From Gandjariella thermophila (lineage in GTDB: Bacteria > Actinomycetota > Actinomycetes > Mycobacteriales > Pseudonocardiaceae): a stretch of DNA of 64,000 nucleotides. The stretch is from positions 1 to 64,000 of the forward strand of contig NZ_BJFL01000020.1 in assembly GCF_005405885.1 (NCBI RefSeq), read 5' to 3'. Positions 25,017-33,647 of the stretch are shown here, piece after piece; positions within the stretch are counted from its first letter, which is position 1, and each line of letters opens with the position of its first letter. The notes beneath the pieces were generated by a model. That model searched no databases and was not told the origin of the DNA. It saw only the letters and a list, made by a program, of their open reading frames with translations. Both the position numbers and the translations under genes were made by a program.

Positions 25017-26084
25017 TCACCGCGCCTCCCGATCCGTGACGCTCACCGGCAGCCGGACGATGGCGCGAGTGACCGGCGCGCGAAGTCGCCTGGCGGGGCC
25101 ACCGATCAGTCGGAGGCGACCGAGGTGGCCACGCAGTGCCGCGCCGACCACGATGGCGATCCCGATCGCCATCGGAGCCAGCCGCGGATGGGCAGCCACG
25201 GTCAGTGCCGTGGCCTGCGCGCCGCTCCGCTCGCGCCGGACCGCGCCGTTCAGGATGAGAACCCGCGTGCCGGCCTCGATCCGCTGGCCGGCGAGATCCA
25301 CGGGTTCTCGGGTGAAAAGCCTGTGCAGACGCACGGGCGGGTCCTGGAACAGCAGGCGAGGAACGAGCGTGGTCAGGTCATCGGCCGCAGGCAGGTCCCT
25401 GAGCATGCCGAGCGCAGCATTCGTGGCGAGGTTGACGGCCATCTCGGCGCCGAGGACGGCGACCGCGTAGGCTTCCGCACCGCAGAGGTCCCGCAACTCC
25501 CGCAGAGAATCCCGTAGCGCGTACCCGTCCGTCAGCCGTGGCGGGCAGACGGACGCGTCCATGGCCCTGCCCGCCAGCTCCGTCAGCCGCTGAAAGCGTT
25601 GCCGTCGAACGATTGGAACGTCCAGGGCGTCGCCGAGCACGTCCGCCACCACCGGCCTGATCACCTCGGTCACCAGGTCCAGCTCCGCCGACGGGCGCGC
25701 TCGCAGTACCCGGCTGACGGCACCATTCACCTCGTCCTGTGTGGACGGCGACTCCGGCGCGACGACACCGGATTCGGCCCGGATCACCTCGTCGACACAG
25801 GCCAACGTGTACTGCGCGGTGCCCGGCTCCGCGGGAACACTCGTGAACCGGGTGTCGCGCAGCACGTCGGCGGCAACAGTTCCGTCGGTCAGGGCGACCG
25901 AGCCGTCCCGACACCTGTACAGCGGCTCCTCCGTGCGCAGCCGTGACGCGAGCGCGCCGTCGCCGTCCTGTTCGGAAAGCAGCATCCGCGCGACGAGGTC
26001 ACCGTGGAACGCATGGACCTGTTGAACGGCGCGCTCGGCGAGCAACCGCGTGTCGAACTCGGTTTCCGTGCACTGCGCGGTCAT
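25017..26084 (-). CDS. P450-like glycosyltransferase helper (heme Cys lost)
   Basis: A 355-residue cytochrome-P450 homologue without the heme-binding cysteine loop. Where FGxGxHxCxG should be, it reads RRERSGAQATALTVAAHPRLA, of which the key part GAQATALTVAAHP has no cysteine. The I-helix AGxET and the ExxR motif are missing too. This fits DesVIII/EryCII/AknT, which bind and activate the partner glycosyltransferase. Its ATG overlaps the stop of the O-methyltransferase (ATGA) and its stop abuts the glycosyltransferase start, as in known pairs. No redox function is expected. Confidence 0.88.
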   Translation of the reverse strand: MTAQCTETEFDTRLLAERAVQQVHAFHGDLVARMLLSEQDGDGALASRLRTEEPLYRCRDGSVALTDGTVAADVLRDTRFTSVPAEPGTAQYTLACVDEVIRAESGVVAPESPSTQDEVNGAVSRVLRARPSAELDLVTEVIRPVVADVLGDALDVPIVRRQRFQRLTELAGRAMDASVCPPRLTDGYALRDSLRELRDLCGAEAYAVAVLGAEMAVNLATNAALGMLRDLPAADDLTTLVPRLLFQDPPVRLHRLFTREPVDLAGQRIEAGTRVLILNGAVRRERSGAQATALTVAAHPRLAPMAIGIAIVVGAALRGHLGRLRLIGGPARRLRAPVTRAIVRLPVSVTDREAR

Positions 26085-27124
26085 CGTTGGCCTTCGACGG
26101 GGGCCGGCGCCGCTTCGATCAGTGACAGGTCGAACCGCTCCAGCTTCCGCACCTGGATGACGTCGAAACCCGCCTTGGCACAGAGCTTCTCGAAGTCCTC
26201 CCGGCTGCGCTCCCGGCCGCCCAGCGCGGTCATCATGTTGAGGTCGCTCAGACGCGAGTACACCGCGCCCGACGCCGCGACCGAGTCGTCCAGCACCGGT
26301 TCGAGGATGAGCAACCGTCCGTGGTCCGGAATGGCGCGGCGGCAGTTCACCAGAATCTCGTGCGCGGCCGAGTCGTCCCAGTCGTGCAGCACGCTCTTGA
26401 TGAGGTAGACATCCGATCCGGCGGGCACGTACTGGAAGAAATCGCCGGCCGTCACCGTGCACCGGTCCGCCACGCCCACCTCGTCGAGCGTGACCTTGGC
26501 CTGGGCCACCCCGGCCGCCGTGTCGTACAGGGTGCCGGTGAGCCCAGGGTGGGCGGCGAGCACATTCCCGAGCAGGGTGCCGTCACCACCGCCGATGTCG
26601 GTGACCGCCGCGCCTTCCGGGAAGTCGTAGGCCTGCGCGATGTCCTTGGCGATCAGCCGAGAACCCTGCCGCATGGCCAGGTTGAGGCTCTCGTACAGCT
26701 CTGGATGGGCGGTCAGGTAGCCGAAGAAGTCGGTCCCGTTGCGGTCCTTGAACGCGCACTTCCCGGTCAGGACGGAGCTCTTCATCTCGTGCCAGGAGAC
26801 CAGGTCGCCGATGTGCACGGTGGTCAGCTTGGCCAGGCTCGCCAGCGAGTTCGGGTCCGTCTTGCGGAGCAGCTTGCCGCTCTCGGTCAGGCTGAAGCGC
26901 CCGGTGTCGTCCTCGGCGCACAGCCCCAGCCCGGCCAGCGCGCGCAGCAGCCGCGTCAGGTTCCGCGGGTCGGCGTTCAGGCCGCGGGCCAACTCGGTCG
27001 GATCGGTGAGCCCGGAGTCGATCGCGTCGACGATCTCGAGGTCAAGCGCGACAGCCAGTGCCTGTCCGGCGACATTGGAGTACAGCAGCATGAAAATGCG
27101 TTCGTAGTCGGCGCTCGAAGCCAT
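26081..27124 (-). CDS. SAM-dependent O-methyltransferase, first gene of PKS operon
   Basis: A 347-residue acetylserotonin-OMT-type methyltransferase. Winged-helix dimerisation region up to about residue 110, SAM loop DIGGGDGTLLGNVL, and the intact family motif SVLHDWDDSAA with the catalytic histidine. It likely methylates a phenol or enol of the aglycone, or a sugar-adjacent hydroxyl. ATG 27124 has GGGGACGAGG upstream. It is the promoter-proximal gene of the long minus-strand operon; the SARP-type box at 27156-27187 lies just upstream. Compared with the second OMT (16239-17282) it keeps the canonical HDW. Confidence 0.9.
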   Translation of the reverse strand: MASSADYERIFMLLYSNVAGQALAVALDLEIVDAIDSGLTDPTELARGLNADPRNLTRLLRALAGLGLCAEDDTGRFSLTESGKLLRKTDPNSLASLAKLTTVHIGDLVSWHEMKSSVLTGKCAFKDRNGTDFFGYLTAHPELYESLNLAMRQGSRLIAKDIAQAYDFPEGAAVTDIGGGDGTLLGNVLAAHPGLTGTLYDTAAGVAQAKVTLDEVGVADRCTVTAGDFFQYVPAGSDVYLIKSVLHDWDDSAAHEILVNCRRAIPDHGRLLILEPVLDDSVAASGAVYSRLSDLNMMTALGGRERSREDFEKLCAKAGFDVIQVRKLERFDLSLIEAAPAPVEGQR

Positions 27125-27155
27125 CCTCGTCCCCAATCTCGCGACCTTTTCTCGA

Positions 27156-27187
27156 AGACTAGGGTCGGAAACTTGACAGGACCTTGA
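27156..27187 (-). promoter_or_regulatory. SARP-type heptamer repeats and -10 for the PKS operon
   Basis: On the minus strand TCAAGGT (27187-27181) and TCAAGTT (27176-27170) repeat with an 11-base period. Eight bases later comes TAGTCT (27161-27156) as the -10. An 11-base heptamer period and 8-base gap to -10 is the layout known for SARP activators such as ActII-ORF4 and DnrI. The cluster has its own SARP gene. The leader to the methyltransferase ATG would be about 25 bases. Confidence 0.7.
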
Positions 27188-27238
27188 GCCGTGGATGAGT
27201 CTCGGCGGAGAGGCTCGGTCACGCCGCCCTAGTCAGCC

Positions 27239-27270
27239 TCAAGCCGTTGTGTGGGCGCAGGTCATACGAT
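27239..27270 (+). promoter_or_regulatory. possible SARP box and -10 for the P450 gene
   Basis: TCAAGCC (27239-27245), four bases, a degenerate second heptamer TGTGGGC (27250-27256), exactly eight bases, then TACGAT (27265-27270) as a good -10. The spacing copies the box facing the other way, although the second heptamer is poor. It would drive the divergent P450 gene. Confidence 0.5.
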
Positions 27271-27338
27271 TTGGCAATGGCCCAATGTCGCGTCCAGGCT
27301 CGAGGCCGATGCCTGCCGGACCGCCAGGGAGCGGAATC

Positions 27339-28589
27339 GTGAACAATTACGTCGACGAGCACGAGGACCTTCGGGACGCGTCCTCGGTCATGGACCGTTT
27401 GCTGTCTCCAGGACTAGCGGATCCTTACCCGCTCTACGAATGGCTGCGCACGAACGCGCCCGTGTATTTCAGCGAACAACTCGGCGCCCATGTGCTGACG
27501 AGATTCGCCGACTGCGAGTACCTGCTGAAGAACCCGACGCTCTTCCCGGCGCCGGACGAGGACGCGTTGATCGGAATGATGCCGGAGGGCAACCGCGTCG
27601 ACCCGTTCCTCATGCTGGTGAGGTCGCTGGTGAACTCCAATCCACCCAAGCACACCCGGCTGCGCCAGCTGGTCAGCAAGGCGTTCACGGCGCGTCGGGT
27701 CGAGGCGCTGACGCAGGACGTCATGCGCATCGCCGCCGACCACGTCGGCGCCGTCGCCGAGCGCTCCGCCGGTCGGCCGATCGACCTGCACGACGAGCTG
27801 TCGGTGCCGGTTCCACTGCGGGTGCTGGCCCAGCTGCTCGGCCTCCCCCTGGACGACGACCGGCTGCTGGCCGAGCTGATCCCGCCCATCATGAACGTCA
27901 TCGATCCCTCGGCCGACGCGGCGGCCATCAAGGCCGCTGACGACGCCTTCGCACGGCTCACCGGCCACCTGTGGGAGCTGGTCGAGCGGCGGCGCGCCAA
28001 CCCGCGGGACGACCTCGTCTCGGCGCTCGCCGCGATCCAGGCCGAGGACAGGAGCCAGCTCAGCGACGACGAACTGCAAGCGATGCTCGTCGCCCTGCTC
28101 ACCGCCGGGTACGAGACCACCGCCACCGCGATCGACATCAGCGTGCTCACGCTGCTGCGGCATCCGGAGTACCGGCCGGACCTCAAGACCTACGAGGGCG
28201 CCATGCGGTTCACCGACGAAGTGCTGCGGTGGGATCCATCCGGGCCGATGTCCGCCGGTTTCCGGATCGCCGCCGAGGATGTCCGGTTCGGAGACCACAA
28301 GGTGCCCGCCGGATCGCAGGTCCGCGTCCTGTTCGCCGCGGCGAACCGGGACCCGGCGGCCAACGCCGACCCGGACCGGTTCGATCCACACCGACCTTCC
28401 CCCCGGTCGCTGGCCTTCGGCGGCGGCATCCACCACTGTCTCGGCCGCAACCTCGCGCGTATGGAGATCACCGCGGTGCTGATGGCCGTCGCCGAGCGCA
28501 TGCCGACCCTGGAGCTGGTGGGGGAGCCGGTCCGCCGGCGTTCGCTGCCGCTGCGGGACTTCTCCTTCCTCCAGGCGCGCCTGCGCTGA
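27339..28589 (+). CDS. cytochrome P450 monooxygenase
   Basis: A bacterial class I P450 of about 416 residues. The I-helix motif is LLTAGYETTATAI, ExxR is EVLR, and the heme loop is FGGGIHHCLGRN with Cys near residue 367. It needs a ferredoxin and reductase, not encoded here. It probably hydroxylates the polyketide aglycone. GTG 27339 has AGGGAG about eight bases upstream and gives the usual distance to DPYPLYEWLR; in-frame ATGs at 27285 and 27309 are less well supported. The gene is divergent from the main operon and ends before the strong bidirectional hairpin. Confidence 0.9.
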   Translation: MNNYVDEHEDLRDASSVMDRLLSPGLADPYPLYEWLRTNAPVYFSEQLGAHVLTRFADCEYLLKNPTLFPAPDEDALIGMMPEGNRVDPFLMLVRSLVNSNPPKHTRLRQLVSKAFTARRVEALTQDVMRIAADHVGAVAERSAGRPIDLHDELSVPVPLRVLAQLLGLPLDDDRLLAELIPPIMNVIDPSADAAAIKAADDAFARLTGHLWELVERRRANPRDDLVSALAAIQAEDRSQLSDDELQAMLVALLTAGYETTATAIDISVLTLLRHPEYRPDLKTYEGAMRFTDEVLRWDPSGPMSAGFRIAAEDVRFGDHKVPAGSQVRVLFAAANRDPAANADPDRFDPHRPSPRSLAFGGGIHHCLGRNLARMEITAVLMAVAERMPTLELVGEPVRRRSLPLRDFSFLQARLR

Positions 28590-28611
28590 GCAGGCCACGC
28601 GGTGACGTGCG

Positions 28612-28651
28612 GCGGAAGGCGGCGGAGGCATGCGCCTCCGCCGCCTTCCGC
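28612..28651. terminator. 18-bp perfect hairpin, bidirectional terminator
   Basis: GCGGAAGGCGGCGGAGGC (28612-28629) and its exact complement (28634-28651) flank an ATGC loop. It sits between the convergent P450 and MFS genes, so it can stop transcripts from both sides. No T-run follows. Confidence 0.82.
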
Positions 28652-28661
28652 TGACCCGCGG

Positions 28662-30347
28662 TTAGCCCTTGGCTGCCGCCCTCTCCTTCGCGGCCTCCTG
28701 AGCGCCGGCCTTCGCGCGCAGCGGCACCGACTTCCACAAGACCATGACGACGAGACCGGCGACGGCGAACGCGGTCGCGACCAGGAAGACGGTGCTCATC
28801 GAATCGGCGAACGCCTGCCTGAGCGGGTAGCTGACCGAGTCGGGCAGAGCCTGGAGCACCGACGTGTTGTGCACGACGTTCTGCGCCGCGTCGGTGTTAC
28901 CCGAGTTCAGGCTGGCGACGAGTTGCCGAGCCGCCGGGTCGGCCACGCCCTTCGCCGTCTGGGCGAGTTCCTGGCGGAAAGCCGGCTGCCGAATCGCGGA
29001 GCCCACCTGGCCCGCCATGGCCGACGGCGTGAGCGCGAACCACAACGCGAGGAAGACCGCGACACCGACCGTGCCGCCGATCTGCCGGAAGAAGGTGGCC
29101 GCCGCCGTTGAAATGCCCAGGTCCCGGGCCGGGAGAATATTCTGCATCACCAGCGTGATCGGCTGGTTGAAGCACCCGATGCCAGCGCCGAGGGCGAAGG
29201 TCACCGGTAGCAGGGCCCACTGGTTCTCGGTCCCCGACAGCACGTACATGAGGAACATGCTGGCCACCGTGACGACCGCCGAGACCAGCGAGTGCACCCG
29301 GTAACCCCCGGTGCGGGAGATGACCTGGCCCGACACCAGTGCACCGACGATGGTACCGGCGATCATCGGCAGGAGCAGGACGCCGGCGTGGGTCGGCTCG
29401 GCGCCCAGCACCACCTGGAAATACTGCGGCAGCAGGCTGAAAGTGCCGATCATGAGCGCACCGAGGATGAAGGCGAGAACGGTGCCCTGAGAGAACCGCG
29501 GGTTCCGGAAGATGTGCAGCGGCAGCAGCGCGTTCGCGCCCATCCGTCGCTCGGTCCAGAGGAAGGCGAGGAGGCCGACGCCGAACACCACGAAGCAGGC
29601 GACGGCCGGGACCGACCCCCAGCCCCAGACCTGGCCGAACTCGGCCACCACGAGCATCGGGCCCAGTGCGATGGTCAGCAACACGCCGCCGATCCAGTCG
29701 AGGCGGACGCCCTCGCGGCGCAAGTGCTGGATGTCCAGGACCTTCACCACGACGGCCAGCGCCGCCAGACCGAACGGCACGTTGATGAGGAACACCCACC
29801 GCCAGCCGGTGATACCGGCGATGCTCTGCGCGTTGGCGAACAAGCCGCCGATGACCGGTCCCAGCACGCTGGAACCGGTGAACACCGCCAGGAAGTAGCC
29901 CTGGTAGCGGGCGCGTTCCCGGGGCGCGACGATCTCGCCGAGGATCGTGAACGCCAACACGCCCAGGCCACCGGCGCCGATGCCCTGCACCGCCCGGAAG
30001 GCGGCGAGTTCGTACATCGAGGTCGCGCACGCGCAGGCGAGCGAACCGAGCATGAACAGCGAGATGGCGAACAGATAACAGGGCTTGCGCCCGAAAATGT
30101 CGGAGACCTTGCCGTACAGCGGTGTGACAATCGTGGAGGTGACCAGGTACGCGGTGGTCACCCACGCCTGCTCGGTGTAGTCGCCGAGGTCGTCGGCGAT
30201 GACGCGGACGGAGGTCGCGACGACCGTCTGCTCCATGGCGATCAGGAAGATTCCCATGAGCAGGCCGGACACCACGTACAGGATCTGCCGATGGGAAAGT
30301 ATCGCCGGATTCGATTCAGAATTCTGGACCGATAGGCGGTCAGACAT
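28662..30347 (-). CDS. MFS drug exporter, DHA2 (14-TM, EmrB/QacA) family
   Basis: A 561-residue membrane protein with about 14 hydrophobic segments. Family motifs are MEQTVVATSVRVIADDL in the first segment, LYGKVSDIFGRKPCYL (motif A), and a proline/glycine-rich fifth segment (GPVIGGLFAN). A long extracellular loop lies near residues 470-500. It is a proton-driven exporter, probably giving self-resistance and secretion of the polyketide. ATG 30347 follows GAAGAGAG. A TetR gene lies just upstream in the same direction, with an operator-like dyad between them. Confidence 0.92.
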   Translation of the reverse strand: MSDRLSVQNSESNPAILSHRQILYVVSGLLMGIFLIAMEQTVVATSVRVIADDLGDYTEQAWVTTAYLVTSTIVTPLYGKVSDIFGRKPCYLFAISLFMLGSLACACATSMYELAAFRAVQGIGAGGLGVLAFTILGEIVAPRERARYQGYFLAVFTGSSVLGPVIGGLFANAQSIAGITGWRWVFLINVPFGLAALAVVVKVLDIQHLRREGVRLDWIGGVLLTIALGPMLVVAEFGQVWGWGSVPAVACFVVFGVGLLAFLWTERRMGANALLPLHIFRNPRFSQGTVLAFILGALMIGTFSLLPQYFQVVLGAEPTHAGVLLLPMIAGTIVGALVSGQVISRTGGYRVHSLVSAVVTVASMFLMYVLSGTENQWALLPVTFALGAGIGCFNQPITLVMQNILPARDLGISTAAATFFRQIGGTVGVAVFLALWFALTPSAMAGQVGSAIRQPAFRQELAQTAKGVADPAARQLVASLNSGNTDAAQNVVHNTSVLQALPDSVSYPLRQAFADSMSTVFLVATAFAVAGLVVMVLWKSVPLRAKAGAQEAAKERAAAKG

Positions 30348-30385
30348 GATACGTACTCTCTTCTAGGCGAACACCAGTAGGCTCT

Positions 30386-30406
30386 GCCAGTCGTCGACCA
30401 ACTGGC
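30386..30406. promoter_or_regulatory. candidate TetR operator before the exporter
   Basis: GCCAGT-N9-ACTGGC, a 21-base dyad, lies 40 bases upstream of the exporter start and downstream of the TetR gene. It shares ACCAACYGG with the perfect palindrome before the TetR gene, so both may bind the same repressor. Confidence 0.45.
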
Positions 30407-30471
30407 AACGCTGAAATATTCATAACTTGGTCAACACTGACCGCACGCTCACCAGGCTCAGCCCGCGGTCA

Positions 30472-31017
30472 TTATCTTGCGAACAAGGAATCCAACTGGG
30501 CGAACACGACACCGGCCGATTCCGGGTTCAGCTGAACGCCCTTGACCGCCCCGATCACCAACTCCACCGCGCCGTCTGTGTCCACGCGATCCGACCACAC
30601 GCCCCGCTCACCCCCCGCGACCAGCAACTCGCGCAACGACCGACGCCAGTTGGCTTCGTGATGCTCCATCACCCTCCGGACCGCCGGGTCCCGGCGAGCA
30701 CGCAGGCTGAGCTCCGCCGTCACGACGAAGACCTCCGGCGAACTCGCCAGCAGCTCCCGCAGATGCGTCAGATACTCCCGCAGTGACTCGTCCGGACCAG
30801 TTGCTTCCGGCAGGGTCGTGCCGAACTGCCTGATCGCGTATTCGGCGACTCCCGCGACGATTTCTTTCTTCCCCGGAAAATGGTGATGCAGCGTCGAATG
30901 GTCAATGCCGACCTCTTCGGCGATCTGCCGCAGCCGTAGCCCCTCGAATCCGACCTCCGCCACCTGCCGGAAGGCAGCGCGAACGATCTCACCCCGCCGG
31001 TCAACACGCTCCAACAC
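30472..31017 (-). CDS. TetR-family regulator of the exporter
   Basis: A 181-residue TetR protein. The DNA-binding part is IVRAAFRQVAEVGFEGLRL, then QIAEEVGIDHSTLHHHF with the recognition helix. The remainder is a helical ligand domain, with ESLREYLTHLRELLASS in the middle. It likely represses the adjacent MFS gene until the polyketide accumulates. GTG 31017 has a GGAG upstream; the longer reading to 31389 lacks family features and is rejected. A perfect palindrome lies 18 bases upstream, suggesting autoregulation. Confidence 0.87.
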   Translation of the reverse strand: MLERVDRRGEIVRAAFRQVAEVGFEGLRLRQIAEEVGIDHSTLHHHFPGKKEIVAGVAEYAIRQFGTTLPEATGPDESLREYLTHLRELLASSPEVFVVTAELSLRARRDPAVRRVMEHHEANWRRSLRELLVAGGERGVWSDRVDTDGAVELVIGAVKGVQLNPESAGVVFAQLDSLFAR

Positions 31018-31034
31018 GCCAACTCCAGGACTCC

Positions 31035-31048
31035 ACCAACCGGTTGGT
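31035..31048. promoter_or_regulatory. perfect palindromic operator before TetR gene
   Basis: ACCAACCGGTTGGT is an exact 14-base palindrome ending 18 bases before the TetR start codon, a normal place for autorepression. The related ACCAACTGGC lies in the dyad upstream of the exporter. Confidence 0.6.
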
Positions 31049-31234
31049 TGAGTCTCGCACACGTCGACCGAGGCCTGCAACACGCTGAAGGAGCTGGCAC
31101 AACGAGGTGTTGAGGCTGGTCGCCGGGCGGGCGTGGCCGCGAACGGGCACAGCAGGCAGGCCGGTGTGCCCGATCTCCCGCATACCGGCACGCGGGCAGG
31201 ACGTGGGCGGCGGTGACTTCCGCGGGCCCCCGCG

Positions 31235-32071
31235 TCACGCCAGGCCGTACTCCCGCAGCGACAGCTCCGGCGTGTTCGCCAGCACCGCCTGGTGCAGTTC
31301 CTGCAGGCGACCGGACGGTTCGACGCCGAACTCCTCAACCAGGTTCTTGCGTAGATTCCGGAAGACCTCGAGCGCACGCCAGGCCGCACCGGAACGCTGG
31401 AACGCGATCATCAGTAGCGCGCAGAAGTTCTCGTGCATCGGGTTCTGCTCCACCAGCATGCGCAACTCCGGAATCAGCGCCGCGTGCTTGCCGAGGTGGA
31501 AGTCCGCGAGGATGCGCCGCTCGAGCACCCGCATGCGGGCCTCCTCCATGCCGATCGCCTCGATGGCCAGCACCCGCCCGACTGACACATCCATCAACGC
31601 CGGGCCACGCCACAGGTCGAGCGCCTGGCCCAGGTATCGGGACGCGCCTGCCGCGTCGCCCAGGTTGAGCGCGGTGTCCCCATCAGCGGCCAGCCGCTCG
31701 AACTCGCGCAGGTCGAACGAACTCGAGGTGGCCATCAACTGGTAGCCGTTGAGCCGGGTGGCCAGCAATTCCTTGGCCGCCCGCTGGGACTGAACGGGCA
31801 GCGAGTCCGCGATCAGCCGGCGCAGCTGCACGACGTAGGTCTGCAAGGTGGTCGTGCCGGTGCGCGGGATATCGTCCCCCCAGATTTCCTCCATCAGCGT
31901 CGACACCGGGACGACCTGGCCACGCCGCAGGGCCAGCAGCAGGAGCAACTGCCTCGGCTTGGGCGCGGTCGGCGTGATCGACCTGCCGCGCAGTGTGACC
32001 GACGTCGGTCCTAGCACCCTGATGCACACCGACCGGTCGTCGATGGCCTCGTCCATCCGCGGCGGCACCAC
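31235..32071 (-). CDS. SARP-family pathway activator
   Basis: A regulator of about 278 residues: an OmpR-like winged helix (about 10-95: VCIRVLGPTSVTLRG, then LLLLLALRRGQVV, ending LQTYVVQLRRLI) followed by a bacterial transcriptional activator domain (about 105-250) with FERLAADGDTALNLGD and LEVFRNLRKNLVEEFGVEPS (key end EEFGVEPS). Such proteins bind heptamer repeats and switch on antibiotic clusters. The matching repeats are in the 27.2 kb promoter. GTG 32071 has GAGGA upstream; ATG 32056 is an alternative. Longer readings include AT-rich leader sequence with a TTA codon and are rejected. Confidence 0.88.
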   Translation of the reverse strand: MVPPRMDEAIDDRSVCIRVLGPTSVTLRGRSITPTAPKPRQLLLLLALRRGQVVPVSTLMEEIWGDDIPRTGTTTLQTYVVQLRRLIADSLPVQSQRAAKELLATRLNGYQLMATSSSFDLREFERLAADGDTALNLGDAAGASRYLGQALDLWRGPALMDVSVGRVLAIEAIGMEEARMRVLERRILADFHLGKHAALIPELRMLVEQNPMHENFCALLMIAFQRSGAAWRALEVFRNLRKNLVEEFGVEPSGRLQELHQAVLANTPELSLREYGLA

Positions 32072-32584
32072 TGCACGAAAATCCTCATCGGCTCCGCCGG
32101 TCACTTGTAAATCAGCAATATTAAGACGCTTGGCGCACACCGTCAATCTACCCCCAGGTTTTTGTTGAACCCGCGCCAACAATCTCACAGATAATCGCAG
32201 CCCGTACGGCCGCCTATCTACCTGCCAACCAGGCAACGTAGGCGTTCAGGTCGACGCCAACGTCAACCTGAAGAATTACCAGCCCAACGGCCGCGCTGAT
32301 TGTTTCACCGACGAGGCGGCGTGGACGTGCTGGCCGAATGAGCGACCTCAGTGCCTACACGGCTTCACCCGAGCAATGCCCGCCGCTGTTCGGTCGCCGT
32401 GTCGACGACATGCCATTCGCTATTCCTCCCCGAGCGCATCACGAATCGCGCCCTCCGCCGGGCGAGTCCGATATGATGGACCAACGCTGTGCCAGCGTAC
32501 GCGATCGAAGACTCGCGGTCAACTATGGAGGACTCTCCGCCCCCACAGGATCCACTATGATGGACGCTCGAGGGGGTGGGCAGT
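32072..32584. promoter_or_regulatory. divergent regulatory region with TATGATGGAC repeats
   Basis: About 510 AT-richer bases between the SARP gene and the HTH gene. TATGATGGAC occurs at 32472-32481 and 32556-32565; each contains TATGAT, a good -10 hexamer, and the second lies 20 bases before the HTH gene start. They may be tandem promoters or operator copies. A stretch near 32238-32340 could encode a short peptide, but no start or stop structure supports a gene. Confidence 0.45.
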
Positions 32585-33040
32585 GTGACCGGGACCGAGG
32601 GCGGCGACCACGAAGGCGACACCTTCGCGATCAAGCTACGGCGCCTGATGCTGACCAAACGGCATGGTGACGGTCGGCCGTACACGCCAAGCGAGGTCGC
32701 CAAGGACATGACAAGGCAGGGCCGCCCGGTATCCAAGAGCTACATCTACGCGCTGCTCAACGGGACCAGCGAGCCAAGCCACAAGCTGGTTGAGGACTTC
32801 ATAGCCTACTTCGGGGTCGAAGCAGAATACTTCAACAACTCACCGCGTGGACGTGAGCTCGCTCGGGACTATGAGCTTCTTGCCTTACTGGCCAAGGGGC
32901 AGGTGCTTGAGATCGCGTACCGTACTGCCCGCCTACCGGCAGAAGATATCAAACACGTGCTGGAGTTCGTGGAGTTCAAGGAGAGCCAGCTCAAACCGAA
33001 GGAAGGTCAGCCCGATTCGGAGGATCCTCCGCCTGGATAG
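32585..33040 (+). CDS. short HTH (XRE-like) regulator
   Basis: A 151-residue protein with an N-terminal helix-turn-helix: YTPSEVAKDMTRQGRPVSKSY, of which the core is VSKSYIYALLNGTSEPS, then KLVEDFIAYFGVEAEYF. It resembles the XRE-like regulators found beside ImmA/IrrE-type proteases in actinobacteria. GTG 32585 has AGGGGG nine bases upstream; GTG 32576 is possible. It contains a TTA codon (32885-32887), so it may depend on the bldA tRNA. It is the first of a three-gene unit and probably the DNA-binding part. Confidence 0.85.
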   Translation: MTGTEGGDHEGDTFAIKLRRLMLTKRHGDGRPYTPSEVAKDMTRQGRPVSKSYIYALLNGTSEPSHKLVEDFIAYFGVEAEYFNNSPRGRELARDYELLALLAKGQVLEIAYRTARLPAEDIKHVLEFVEFKESQLKPKEGQPDSEDPPPG

Positions 33041-33104
33041 CATGCCGGCGGTCGTAGTTTGCCACAACACTCTGACGCTGAGCCAAAAAAAGGGGGAAGA
33101 TCGG

Positions 33105-33647
33105 GTGGAGTCGCTCCTGCAACGGAGAATAGGGGAGTTTCGCCTGCGGCGGCGTCTGCGAAAAGAACTACGGGCCGTTGGGCTCGACTCCCCGGCCAGT
33201 ATGGACGAGTTATGCGCACGTCTGAGCCAGCACCGTGGTCGACCGATCACCGTCCTGGCCTACCCGTTACCGGTGCCAGGACCGTCTGGGTTGTGGATCA
33301 AGAGGGCGGCGGATGATGTCATCCTGTATCAGGCTGCCACCACACCAGCCCACCACGAGCAGATCAAGGCGCACGAACTGGGACATATACTGTCCAACCA
33401 TCCCGCCGAGACGAGCGAGGAAGAAGACCTGCAGGCGCTGATGCCCAACATCCCGATCGAGGTCATCCGCCGCGCCATGCGTCGACGCACCACCTATCAC
33501 GGCAGTGCCTATGAATGGGAAGCCGAAACGGTGGCCAGCATTCTACTGGAATCCGCTGCTGTCGCACGTTCGGTGAACCTGCCCAGCCGATCGACACGAG
33601 CGCGGCACGTCCAGCGCGCCCTCGGGGATGGACGAAACTGGCTATGA
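33105..33647 (+). CDS. ImmA/IrrE-type metallopeptidase
   Basis: A 180-residue protein with the zinc-peptidase signature HELGH at residues 90-94 and a downstream EWEAETVAS glutamate region. ImmA/IrrE proteases cleave partner HTH repressors, as in ICEBs1 induction and the Deinococcus DNA-damage response. GTG 33105 has AGGGGGA eight bases upstream; the in-frame ATG at 33042 would add a poor N-terminus. It has two TTA codons (33210-33212 and 33267-33269). Its stop overlaps the ATG of the membrane-protein gene (ATGA). The natural target would be the HTH protein encoded just before it. Confidence 0.85.
   Translation: MESLLQRRIGEFRLRRRLRKELRAVGLDSPASMDELCARLSQHRGRPITVLAYPLPVPGPSGLWIKRAADDVILYQAATTPAHHEQIKAHELGHILSNHPAETSEEEDLQALMPNIPIEVIRRAMRRRTTYHGSAYEWEAETVASILLESAAVARSVNLPSRSTRARHVQRALGDGRNWL

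Noticed and set aside
31018-31389. Long N-terminal extension of the TetR exporter regulator
   Set aside because: It has arginine/cysteine-rich shadow composition and spans the perfect palindrome; GTG 31017 gives a normal TetR.
32238-32340. Short secreted-peptide-like coding stretch before the HTH gene
   Set aside because: The frame begins right after a stop without a good start or ribosome-binding site and drifts into promoter sequence; it may be a remnant, but I cannot support it.
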